A stretch of DNA of 64,000 nt, taken from Streptomyces sp. RPA4-2. GTDB taxonomy: Bacteria; Actinomycetota; Actinomycetes; Streptomycetales; Streptomycetaceae. The first letter of the stretch is position 1; each line of letters starts with the position of its first letter. The notes below the pieces were generated by a model. It was not told the DNA's origin and ran no database searches. It saw nothing but the letters and a program-made list of their open reading frames with translations. Below are positions 44,860 to 54,202 of this stretch, piece by piece. The stretch is from assembly GCF_012273515.2 (NCBI RefSeq), contig NZ_CP050975.2, positions 3,410,001 to 3,474,000 on the forward strand, in the 5' to 3' direction. A program made the translations under genes and the position numbers.

Positions 44860-44895
44860 CGGTGCCCCGCCCCTCGTGCGAGGAGCGGGGCACCG
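44860..44895 (-). terminator. Terminator of the inositol operon after mmsA
   Basis: CGGTGCCCCGC (44860-44870) pairs perfectly with GCGGGGCACCG (44885-44895). It lies 15 bp downstream of the mmsA stop at 44910. Confidence 0.85.
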
Positions 44896-44909
44896 GTGGC
44901 CGTAGGGCC

Positions 44910-46421
<1,512 letters not shown>

Positions 46422-46435
46422 GGCCAAGAACTCCT

Positions 46436-48349
46436 TCACAGATGGCGGCGTCGGGCGGCGACGTGCCGGTCGTACTCCTCACGCGCCTTGACCGCCGACA
46501 CTCGGGTCGCGGTCTCGGCCACGGGTACATCCCACCAGGCTTGGGCCGGGGGCGCGCCCGACACTGTGTCTGCCGTTCTGGTCTCCACGTAGACACAAGT
46601 GGGAGTGTCCGCGGCGCGCGCCTCGGCCAGGGCCGAGCGCAGGTCACGGACGGTCTTCGCACGCAGCACCCGCATGCCGAGGCTGGCCGCGTTGGCGGCG
46701 AGATCGACGGGCAGCGGGGCTCCCGTGTACGTACCGTCCTCGGAGCGGAAGCGGTACGCGGTGCCGTACCGCTCGCCGCCCACGGACTCGGAGAGGCCGC
46801 CGATCGAGGCGTAGCCGTGATTCTGCAGGATGAGGACCTTGATCGCGACGCCCTCCTGCACGGCGGTGACGATCTCGGTCGGCATCATCAGATACGTGCC
46901 GTCGCCGACCAGCGCCCACACGGGGCGGTCGGGTGCCGCGAGCCGGACGCCGATCGCGGCCGGGATCTCGTAGCCCATGCACGAGTAGCCGTACTCGACG
47001 TGGTACTGGTCACGCGACCGCGCCCGCCACAGTTTGTGCAGGTCACCGGGGAGCGAACCGGCCGCGTTGATCAGGATGTCGTCGTCGGTGACCAGCTCGT
47101 CGAGGACGCCGAGGACCTGCGGCTGGGTGGGCCGAAGGTCGATGTCCTCGGCCTCGAACGCCGCGTCGACCCGGTACTCCCAGCGCTCCTTGTCGTCCGT
47201 GTACTCGGTGACGTACCCGGGCTCGGCACGGTGCTCGTGCAGCAGCAGCGCCTCGGTGAGGGCCTCGATCCCGGCCCGCGCGTCGGCGACCAGCGGTATC
47301 CCGGAGAGCTTGTGGCCGTCGTAGGGCGCGATGTTGACGTTCAGGAAGCGGACGCCCGGCGCGGTGAAAAGCGTGCCGGAGGCGGTGGTGAAGTCGGTGT
47401 AGCGGGTGCCGACGCCGATCACCAGGTCGGCCGTGCGGGCGAGCTCGTCGGCGGTCGCGGTGCCCGTGTGGCCGATGCCGCCCACGTCCTGCGGGTGGTC
47501 CCAGCGCAGCGAGCCCTTGCCCGCCTGGGTGGAGGCGACCGGGATCCTGGTGGACGCGGCGAGTTCCGCGAGCGCCTCCTCGGCACGGCTGTGGTGCACG
47601 CCGCCGCCCGCGACGATCAGCGGGCGCCGGGCCGCGCGGACCGCCGTGACGGCGGCGGCCAGCTCGGCCGCGTCGGCCGCCGGGCGCCGCACCGTCCAGG
47701 TCCGCTCCGCGAAGAACTCCACCGGCCAGTCGTACGCCTCCGCCTGCACGTCCTGCGGCAGCGCGAGCGTGACGGCGCCGGTCTCGACCGGGTCGCTGAG
47801 CACGCGCATGGCCTGCAGGGCGGCCGGGATCAGCGCTTCGGGGCGGGTCACCCGGTCGAAGTACCTGGACACCGGGCGCAGACAGTCGTTGACCGACACA
47901 TCGCCCGCGTACGGGAGTTCGAGCTGCTGGAGCACCGGGTCCGCGGGGCGGGTCGCGAAGGTGTCACCGGGCAGGAGGAGCACCGGGAGGTGGTTGACCG
48001 TCGCGAGCGCGGCGCCCGTGACAAGATTGGTCGCGCCGGGACCGATGGACGTGGTCACGGCGTGCGCCGACAGCCGATTGCTCTGCCGTGCGTAGCCGAC
48101 CGCGGCATGGACCATCGACTGCTCGTTGCGGCCCTGGAGGTACGGCATCTCGTCCGGGTACTCGACGAGCGCCTGGCCGATCCCGGCGACGTTGCCGTGG
48201 CCGAAGATGCCCCAGGTGGCGCCGATCAGCCGCTGCCGCTCGCCGTCCCGCTCCGTGTACTGCGCGGCCAGGAACCGCACCAGCGCCTGTGCGACCGTCA
48301 GCCTGGTCGTCGTCGGCGCCTCTGACGTCTTCGTCATCGGATCCGTCAT
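46436..48349 (-). CDS. iolD: 3D-(3,5/4)-trihydroxycyclohexane-1,2-dione hydrolase (acylhydrolase)
   Basis: 637 residues, ThDP-dependent fold. GNEQSMVHAAVGYARQ is the N-terminal Glu region and VGDGTYLMMPTEIVTAV the ThDP motif (GDG...N-like). WGIFGHGNVAGIGQAL and FLNVNIAPYDGHKLSG are IolD-specific. It opens the ring of THcHDO to 5-deoxy-glucuronate. The ATG overlaps the iolB stop (ATGA). Confidence 0.95.
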   Translation of the reverse strand: MTDPMTKTSEAPTTTRLTVAQALVRFLAAQYTERDGERQRLIGATWGIFGHGNVAGIGQALVEYPDEMPYLQGRNEQSMVHAAVGYARQSNRLSAHAVTTSIGPGATNLVTGAALATVNHLPVLLLPGDTFATRPADPVLQQLELPYAGDVSVNDCLRPVSRYFDRVTRPEALIPAALQAMRVLSDPVETGAVTLALPQDVQAEAYDWPVEFFAERTWTVRRPAADAAELAAAVTAVRAARRPLIVAGGGVHHSRAEEALAELAASTRIPVASTQAGKGSLRWDHPQDVGGIGHTGTATADELARTADLVIGVGTRYTDFTTASGTLFTAPGVRFLNVNIAPYDGHKLSGIPLVADARAGIEALTEALLLHEHRAEPGYVTEYTDDKERWEYRVDAAFEAEDIDLRPTQPQVLGVLDELVTDDDILINAAGSLPGDLHKLWRARSRDQYHVEYGYSCMGYEIPAAIGVRLAAPDRPVWALVGDGTYLMMPTEIVTAVQEGVAIKVLILQNHGYASIGGLSESVGGERYGTAYRFRSEDGTYTGAPLPVDLAANAASLGMRVLRAKTVRDLRSALAEARAADTPTCVYVETRTADTVSGAPPAQAWWDVPVAETATRVSAVKAREEYDRHVAARRRHL

Positions 48350-49170
48350 CGGTAGCCCTCTGTGCTTTCTACGTGTCCCGGGTGGAAGCAGATCCGCCAT
48401 TCCCTCTCCTCGCCCGGCCCGGCCATCACGTTCAGGTAGTACATCGTGTGGCCGGGCTGGGCGACGGACGGACCGTGCCAGCCGTCGGGGACGAGCACGG
48501 CATCGCCGGTGCGGACCTCGGCGAGGACGTCGGTTCCGCCCTCACGCGAAGGGAATACGCGCTGATAGCCGAATCCGTTCGGGCCGTCGATCTCGAAGTA
48601 GTAGATCTCCTCGAGCTCGCTCTCCTCGCCCGGCCGGTGCTCGTCGTGCTTGTGCGGCGGATACGAGGACCAGTGGCCGCCGGGGGTGATGACCTCGACG
48701 GCGATGAGCTTGTCGCAGTCGAAGGCGTCGGCAGAGGCGAAGTTGCGCACCTGGCGGGCGCAGCTGCCGCTGCCGCGGTCTTCGACGGGAACCTCCGGCG
48801 CGGGGCCGTAGCGGGCGGGGAGTCGGCGCTCGCACTTCGCTCCTGCCAGGGCGAAGCGGCCTCCCGCGCCGGAGGCGATCTGTGCCCGGGCGTCTCGGGG
48901 CACGTACGCGAAGTCGGTTACCCCCGCGAACACGCTTTCCCGACCCAGGATTTGGAACTCTTCGTCCTCTGTGCGCACCGTACAGGCGCCGTTCAGCGGA
49001 AGCACGATCCACTCGCTGTCACCGGTGGTGAAGGTGTGCGTACCTCCCGGCTCCAGCTCCACCACGCGCAGGCTGCTGTGGGTCCAGCCGGCCCGCTCGG
49101 GGCTGATGTCGACGGCGTACGGCCCCCCGGCGGTGGCGCCCTTGGGGACGTACAGGTCGTTGCTCGTCAT
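48346..49170 (-). CDS. iolB: 5-deoxy-glucuronate isomerase
   Basis: 274 residues, double cupin (KduI-like). The metal site shows in YPPHKHDE and ELEEIYYFEI, with the later VPDGWHGPS. The family signature MYYLNVMAGP is at the end. It isomerises 5-deoxy-glucuronate to 2-deoxy-5-keto-gluconate. Overlaps iolD by four bases and lies 7 bp after the aldolase-like gene. Confidence 0.95.
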   Translation of the reverse strand: MTSNDLYVPKGATAGGPYAVDISPERAGWTHSSLRVVELEPGGTHTFTTGDSEWIVLPLNGACTVRTEDEEFQILGRESVFAGVTDFAYVPRDARAQIASGAGGRFALAGAKCERRLPARYGPAPEVPVEDRGSGSCARQVRNFASADAFDCDKLIAVEVITPGGHWSSYPPHKHDEHRPGEESELEEIYYFEIDGPNGFGYQRVFPSREGGTDVLAEVRTGDAVLVPDGWHGPSVAQPGHTMYYLNVMAGPGEEREWRICFHPGHVESTEGYR

Positions 49171-49177
49171 CGGATCC

Positions 49178-50314
49178 TCACAACAGTCCTACGGCGGTGT
49201 CCACCGCGGCGGTCACGTCGCCGTCGGCCGGGTACAGCAGCGAGCGGCCTACGACCAGGCCCTGCACGGTGGGGAGCTGGAGCGCGCCGCGCCACTTCTC
49301 GTACGCGCCCTCCTGGTCCTCGCCGACGTCGCCGCCGAGCAGTACGGCGGGCAGGGTGGAGGTCTCCATGACCCGGGCCATGTCGTCCGGGTTCTCGGTG
49401 ACGGGGACCTTCAGCCAGGTGTACGCCGAGCTGCCGCCCAGGCCACTGGCGATGGCGATGGACTTGATCACGGCGTCGGCGCTCAGATCGTTGACCAGTT
49501 TCCCGTCCGCACGGCGACGGGAAAGGAACGGTTCCACGAAGACCGGGAGTTGACGCTCCGCCATCTCGTCTATCACGCGGGCGGTGGACTCCAGGGTGCG
49601 CAGCGAGCCCGGGTCGTCGTAGTCGATGCGCAGCAGCAGCTTGCCCGCGTCGAAGCCGAACCGCTCGATGTCCCGCGGGCGGTGGCCGGTGAAGCGGTCA
49701 TCCAGCTCGAAGGAGGCTCCCGCCAGACCGCCGCGGTTCATCGAACCGAGGACCACCTTGTGGTCCAGGGCCCCGAGCAGCAGCAGGTCGTCGAGGATGT
49801 CCGCGGTGGCGAGCACGCCGTCGACGCCGGGGCGGGAGAGGGCGAGGCAGAGCCGCTCCAGCAGGTCGGCGCGGCTCGCCATGGCGAACTTGCGGTCGCC
49901 GACGGCGAGCGCCCCGCGGGCCGGATGGTCGGCGGCGACGATCATCAGCCGGCCGGAGTCGTCGAGGAGGGGCCGGCGCGGGCGGCGCGCGGCGGCCTCG
50001 GCGATGGCCTCCGGGTGGCGGGCACGCAGCTGGACGAGCGCGGCGACGTCGACGTTCCGGGGGCCCGCGTCGCTGGTGTGGCCCGCGTTGCTGGTGTGGC
50101 CGGCGCGCGGGGTGTGGCTGTCACGCTCGATGGGGCCGGTGGGGCCAGTACGTCCGGTGGGGCCGTCGGGCGTGTCGTGCGGGCCGCGCCCGGTGTCGCC
50201 GGCACGCCCGGTGTCGCCCGCGCGGCCGTCGTGCCCGTCGCGCCCGTCATGGCCGTCCTGATGTCCGTGAGCCGAGGGATCGCCGCCCTCGTGTCCCACG
50301 CGCCCCGCCCTCAT
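49178..50314 (-). CDS. Cgl0159-family (beta/alpha)8 protein, aldolase-like, with repeat-rich N-terminus
   Basis: 378 residues. The barrel starts about residue 88 (VDVAALVQLRARHPEAIAEA) with the remembered Cgl0159 pattern: RLMIVAADHPARGAL, GVLATADILDDLLLL, DHKVVLGSMNRGGLAG, FVEPFLSRRRADGKL, TWLKVPVTENPDDMARVM. These proteins occur with iolB/C/D and are thought to replace IolJ aldolase on 2-deoxy-5-keto-gluconate 6-phosphate. The first 85 residues are an expanded Gly/His/Asp/Thr tail (GHDGRDGHDGRAGDTGRAGD) with no expected function. ATG overlaps the iolC stop (ATGA). Confidence 0.87.
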   Translation of the reverse strand: MRAGRVGHEGGDPSAHGHQDGHDGRDGHDGRAGDTGRAGDTGRGPHDTPDGPTGRTGPTGPIERDSHTPRAGHTSNAGHTSDAGPRNVDVAALVQLRARHPEAIAEAAARRPRRPLLDDSGRLMIVAADHPARGALAVGDRKFAMASRADLLERLCLALSRPGVDGVLATADILDDLLLLGALDHKVVLGSMNRGGLAGASFELDDRFTGHRPRDIERFGFDAGKLLLRIDYDDPGSLRTLESTARVIDEMAERQLPVFVEPFLSRRRADGKLVNDLSADAVIKSIAIASGLGGSSAYTWLKVPVTENPDDMARVMETSTLPAVLLGGDVGEDQEGAYEKWRGALQLPTVQGLVVGRSLLYPADGDVTAAVDTAVGLL

Positions 50315-51261
50315 CGGACCGCTCCCGCCACGAGCGCGTCCTCGACCTCTTCGGGGGTCGGCATCGCGGAGGAGCACTCCAGCCGGGAGGCGACGATGGC
50401 GCCCGCGGCGTTCGCGTGCCGCATGATCCGCTCCAGGTCCCAGCCGGACAGCAGGCCGTGGCAGAGGGAGCCGCCGAAGGCGTCACCGGCACCGAGTCCG
50501 TTGAGAACCGTCACCGGGAGGGGCGGGACCTCGGCGGACGTGCCGTCGCGGTGGACCGCCAGGACTCCCTTGGGTCCCTGCTTGACCACGGCGAGTTCGA
50601 CACCGGCGTCGATGAGCGCGCGGGCGGCCGCGTGCGGTTCGCGCTCGCCGGTGGCGATCTCGACCTCGTCGAGGTTGCCGACGGCCACGGTGGCGTGACG
50701 CAGGGCCTCGGCGTAGAAGGGCCGCGCGGAGTCCGGGTCCTTCCAGAACATCGGACGCCAGTCGAGGTCGAAGACCGTCGTACCGGACCTGTCACGGTGG
50801 GCGAGCGCGGCGAGCGTCGCCGTGCGGCTGGGCTCCTCGCTCAGGCCGGTGCCCGTCATCCAGAAGATGCGCGCCTCACGGACGGCGCCCAGGTCGAGGT
50901 CGTGCGCGTCGAGCTCCAGATCCGGGGCCTTGGGCTGCCGGTAGAAGTACAGGGGGAAGTCGTCCGGCGGGAAGACCTCGCAGAACGTGACCGGTGTCGG
51001 CAGCCCGGCGACCGGGGTGACCCAGCGGTCGTCGACGCCGAAGTCGCGCAGCGCCTCGTGAAGGTAGGTGCCGAAGGGATCGTCGCCCGTGCGTGTGATC
51101 ACCGCCGTGTCGCGCCCCAGCCGGGCCGCCGCCACCGCGACGTTCGTCGCCGAGCCGCCGAGGAACTTCCCGAAGGACGACACCCTCGCCAGCGGGACCC
51201 CCGTCTGCAACGGATACAGGTCCACACCGATCCGTCCCATGGTGATCAGGTCGTACGCCAT
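50311..51261 (-). CDS. iolC: 5-dehydro-2-deoxygluconokinase
   Basis: 316 residues, PfkB/ribokinase fold. SFGKFLGGSATNVAVAAARL is the N-terminal PfkB signature (GGsxxN) and VLNGLGAGDAFGGSLCHGLL the C-terminal one, with catalytic Asp in GAGDAF. It phosphorylates 2-deoxy-5-keto-gluconate. First gene of the leftward iol operon; its promoter is in the 51262-51384 gap. Confidence 0.94.
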   Translation of the reverse strand: MAYDLITMGRIGVDLYPLQTGVPLARVSSFGKFLGGSATNVAVAAARLGRDTAVITRTGDDPFGTYLHEALRDFGVDDRWVTPVAGLPTPVTFCEVFPPDDFPLYFYRQPKAPDLELDAHDLDLGAVREARIFWMTGTGLSEEPSRTATLAALAHRDRSGTTVFDLDWRPMFWKDPDSARPFYAEALRHATVAVGNLDEVEIATGEREPHAAARALIDAGVELAVVKQGPKGVLAVHRDGTSAEVPPLPVTVLNGLGAGDAFGGSLCHGLLSGWDLERIMRHANAAGAIVASRLECSSAMPTPEEVEDALVAGAVR

Positions 51262-51289
51262 CGAGTTCCCTTCGCTTCGGCCTCCCCAA

Positions 51290-51319
51290 GGTCTAGCTCT
51301 GAGCGGGACGCCCTGTCAA
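51290..51319 (-). promoter_or_regulatory. Promoter of the iolC operon
   Basis: On the minus strand, TTGACA (51319-51314), 18 bases, TAGACC (51295-51290): housekeeping-type hexamers, ending 29 bp before the iolC ATG. Confidence 0.65.
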
Positions 51320-51324
51320 CGGTT

Positions 51325-51334
51325 TGTCCAGACA
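51325..51334. promoter_or_regulatory. Candidate operator TGTCCAGACA between divergent iol promoters
   Basis: TGTC-CA-GACA has perfect 4-bp arms and resembles operators of GntR-type regulators. It lies between the -35 elements of both promoters (51314 and 51348), where one bound repressor would block both. No regulator gene is in the window. Confidence 0.5.
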
Positions 51335-51347
51335 TTCGGACCAGGCC

Positions 51348-51377
51348 TTGACACCCTCACCGGGGCCGTCGGAAGCT
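51348..51377 (+). promoter_or_regulatory. Promoter of the IolE-like gene
   Basis: TTGACA (51348-51353), 18 bases, GAAGCT (51372-51377). Transcription would begin at or near the ATG at 51385, so the mRNA may be leaderless; alternatively GGAAG at 51371 is a ribosome binding site. Confidence 0.5.
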
Positions 51378-51384
51378 GACGCCC

Positions 51385-52314
51385 ATGACGTCGTTGTCAC
51401 CGCAGACATCACCCCAGTCCTCACTGTCCCGCATCCGGATCGGTTCGGCTCCGGACTCCTGGGGCGTGTGGTTCCCCGACGACCCGCAACAGGTCCCCTG
51501 GCAGCGCTTCCTCGACGAGGTCTCCCAGTCCGGATACGAGTGGATCGAACTGGGCCCTTACGGCTATCTGCCGACCGACCCGGCCGTCCTCGGGGAGGAG
51601 ACCGCGCGGCGCGGGCTCACCGTGTCGGCAGGCACCGTCTTCACCGGGCTGCACCGCGGGCCGGATGTGTGGGACGCCACCTGGGCGCACGTCTCCGACA
51701 TCGCGGCGCTCACCCAGGCGATGGGCGCCGAGCACCTCGTCGTGATCCCGGCCTTCTGGCGGGACGACAAGACGGGCGAGGTGCTGGAGGACAGCACCCT
51801 CACGCCCGCGCAGTGGCGCGATCTGACCGCCCAGACCGAGCGGCTCGCCCATGAGGTGCGCGAGCGGTACGGGCTGCGGATCGTCGTCCACCCGCATGCC
51901 GACACGCACATCGACAGCGAGGAGAACGTCACCCGCTTCCTCGACTCGACCGACTCCTCGCTGGTGTCGCTGTGCCTCGACACCGGGCACTACGCCTACT
52001 GCGGCGGCGACAGCGTCAAGCTCATCGAGACGTACGGGGAGCGCATCGGGTACCTGCACCTCAAGCAGGTGGATCCGTCGATCCTGGCCGAGGTGCGGGC
52101 GAACGAGGTGCCGTTCGGGCCCGCCGTCGCCCGGGGCGTGATGTGCGAGCCGCCGTCCGGCGTGCCGGCGCTGGAGCCGGTGCTCGCCGCCGCGCAGAAG
52201 CTCGACATCGACCTTTTCGCGATCGTCGAGCAGGACATGTACCCGTGCCCGCCGGACAAGCCGCTGCCGATCGCCCAGCGGACCCGGGCGTTCCTGCGGT
52301 CGTGCGGGGCCTGA
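51385..52314 (+). CDS. TIM-barrel sugar isomerase/epimerase, IolE/IolI-like
   Basis: 309 residues, xylose isomerase-like barrel. IRIGSAPDSWGVWF is the conserved first strand; VVHPHADTHIDSEEN, LDTGHYAYCGGD, YLHLKQVDP and IVEQDMYP supply the metal ligands (His, Asp, Glu). By context it acts on inosose (IolE dehydratase or IolI isomerase). Which one is not resolvable from the sequence. Divergent from iolC with 123 bp between. Confidence 0.85.
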   Translation: MTSLSPQTSPQSSLSRIRIGSAPDSWGVWFPDDPQQVPWQRFLDEVSQSGYEWIELGPYGYLPTDPAVLGEETARRGLTVSAGTVFTGLHRGPDVWDATWAHVSDIAALTQAMGAEHLVVIPAFWRDDKTGEVLEDSTLTPAQWRDLTAQTERLAHEVRERYGLRIVVHPHADTHIDSEENVTRFLDSTDSSLVSLCLDTGHYAYCGGDSVKLIETYGERIGYLHLKQVDPSILAEVRANEVPFGPAVARGVMCEPPSGVPALEPVLAAAQKLDIDLFAIVEQDMYPCPPDKPLPIAQRTRAFLRSCGA

Positions 52315-52447
52315 CGGCCTCGGGGCATCCGCGGGGCACGTAGGCGGACGAGGATCCGGGGCCGGGGATAGGGCGGACGGCGGGCCGGGGCGCGGGGGCG
52401 ACGAGTGCCCCCGCCGCGCCCGCACCCACTCGACGCTCCCTCCCATT

Positions 52448-52516
52448 GCGTCACCTGTGTCACAAATGCCACCTTCCTGTCACACATGTCCCGTGTACGC
52501 GGGTCTTGCGTCACAC
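52448..52516. repeat. GTCAC-containing direct repeats upstream of the small HTH gene
   Basis: GCGTCAC (52448), GTGTCACAAATG (52457), CTGTCACACATG (52477) and GCGTCACAC (52508) recur within 70 bp. The rest of the 52315-52652 gap has no gene. They could be operator sites, perhaps autoregulatory. Confidence 0.45.
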
Positions 52517-52652
52517 CCGGTCGACAAGCACTGCCCTGCGCTGACGCTGTGTCGTTCACCGGGCACAGGCTTTGTGATCACCAGCGCAGCGCCCGGCTCC
52601 CCCGACGGCCGCCCCCGGCCGCCGCCGCGGCGCGCGCAGGGAGGTGCCCCTC

Positions 52653-52853
52653 ATGACCGACCGAAAGCTCTGGTCGTACAAGGAGATCGCGGCGCACATC
52701 AAGGTGCAGCCGGACACCGTGCGGTCGTATCGCAAACACGGGCTGCTGCCCCCTCCTGACCACGTGGAGAGCGGAAAGCCCTACTGGTACGCGGACACCG
52801 TCCGCGCCTGGGTCGCCTCCCGCCCGGGAAACCGCGGCCGCAGATCCGACTGA
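52653..52853 (+). CDS. Small MerR-like helix-turn-helix protein
   Basis: 66 residues: WSYKEIAAHIKVQPDTVRSYRKHGLLPPPDHVE is a winged-helix DNA-binding unit of the AlpA/MerR type, followed by GKPYWYADTVRAWVASRP and a basic end. It resembles excisionase-like or BldC-like one-domain regulators. No partner domain. ATG at 52653 has AGGGAGG 9 bp upstream. The 52854-53125 spacer holds nothing recognisable. Confidence 0.82.
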   Translation: MTDRKLWSYKEIAAHIKVQPDTVRSYRKHGLLPPPDHVESGKPYWYADTVRAWVASRPGNRGRRSD

Positions 52854-53125
52854 CCCCATCCGTCGGCCCACGGCCCACGGTCCGCGCCTACGTCCCGTCC
52901 CGGCCCCCGGCACGGCCCTGCCTCACATCCCCGTCCACTGTCCCCGGCCTGTCCCGTCCCGCCCGGTCTCCACCGGACGGGGCGGGACACAAGAACCCGT
53001 TCCCCTCTCCCCCGCCATGCACGGCCCCGAATCCCGTTGCTCCTTGAACTCGTCATCCGAGACGCCGAGGGCGATCCTCGCCGACGAGTGGGCCGTCCAT
53101 CGTGGTCGTCCCGCGGCGGACACGC

Positions 53126-54160
53126 TCAGCTCCAGGGCTCGATGACCGTCACCCCGGTCCCGGGCGCCGTCCCCATCGCGGCGAGGGCGGCCGGCGCGCC
53201 GTCCAGTGCCAGGGTGGAGGTGACCAGGAGGTCGGGCCGGAGGACACCGGCGCGCACCAGCTCCAGCATCCGCGGGTAGGCGTGCGCCTGCATCCCATGG
53301 CTGCCCAGCAGTTCCAGTTCGAGGCCGATCACCCGGGCCATCGGAACGGCGGGGGCCTCGGGCAGCAGACCGACCTGGACGTGACGCCCCCGGCGGCGCA
53401 GCCCGTTCACCGAGGCCGCGCAGGTGACCGGGGAGCCCAGCGCGTCGAGGGAGAGGTGGGCGCCGCCACCGGTCAGCTCACGCACCGCATGTGCCGTGTC
53501 CTCGGTGCGCGCGGCGTCCACGGTCTCCACCGCCCCGAACGTCCGCGCCAACTCCAGGGCCCGGGGCGAGAGGTCGACCGCCACGACCCGCGCCCCGGCC
53601 GCCGCCGCGATCATCACCGCCGAGAGGCCCACGCCCCCGCAGCCGTGCACCGCGACCCACTCCCCCGCGGTCACCCGGCCCTGCGCGACCACCGCGCGGA
53701 ACGCCGTGGCGAACCGGCAGCCCAGCGACGCCGCCGTCGAGAAGGACATCCCGTCCGGCACCGCCACCAGGTTCACATCGGCCTGCTCCAGTGCCACGTA
53801 CTGCGCGAAGGACCCCCAGTGCGTGAACCCCGGCTGGGTCTGCCGCTCGCACACCTGCTGGTCGCCCGCCGCGCAGGAGGGACAGCTCCCGCAGGCGCAG
53901 ACGAACGGGACGGTGACCCGGTCGCCGGCGCGCCAGCCCATCACCCGCGCGCCCACCGCCTCGACGACTCCGGCGAGTTCGTGGCCCGGTACATGGGGCA
54001 GGGTGATGTCCGGGTCGTGGCCCATCCAGCCGTGCCAGTCGCTGCGGCACAGCCCGGTGGCCTCGACCCGCACCACCACTCCGTGGTCGGCGGGCGCCGG
54101 GTCCGCCACCTCACGGACCCCGGCCGGCTCCCCGTACCGCTCGAACACCACTGCCCGCAT
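53126..54160 (-). CDS. Zinc-dependent alcohol dehydrogenase
   Basis: 344 residues, MDR fold. Catalytic zinc ligands: Cys in [11 protein letters not shown] and HE in [11 protein letters not shown]. Structural zinc: four Cys in [20 protein letters not shown](P) site GCGGVGLS. It oxidises alcohols or reduces aldehydes/ketones; substrate unknown. ATG at 54160 fits the conserved [10 protein letters not shown] start. It ends a few bases from no other gene and is separate from the MMPL gene. Confidence 0.93.
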   Translation of the reverse strand: MRAVVFERYGEPAGVREVADPAPADHGVVVRVEATGLCRSDWHGWMGHDPDITLPHVPGHELAGVVEAVGARVMGWRAGDRVTVPFVCACGSCPSCAAGDQQVCERQTQPGFTHWGSFAQYVALEQADVNLVAVPDGMSFSTAASLGCRFATAFRAVVAQGRVTAGEWVAVHGCGGVGLSAVMIAAAAGARVVAVDLSPRALELARTFGAVETVDAARTEDTAHAVRELTGGGAHLSLDALGSPVTCAASVNGLRRRGRHVQVGLLPEAPAVPMARVIGLELELLGSHGMQAHAYPRMLELVRAGVLRPDLLVTSTLALDGAPAALAAMGTAPGTGVTVIEPWS

Positions 54161-54202
54161 CCGTGCCACCCTCCGCCCGAAGATCACCTTCAGGGGTGAA
54201 CG

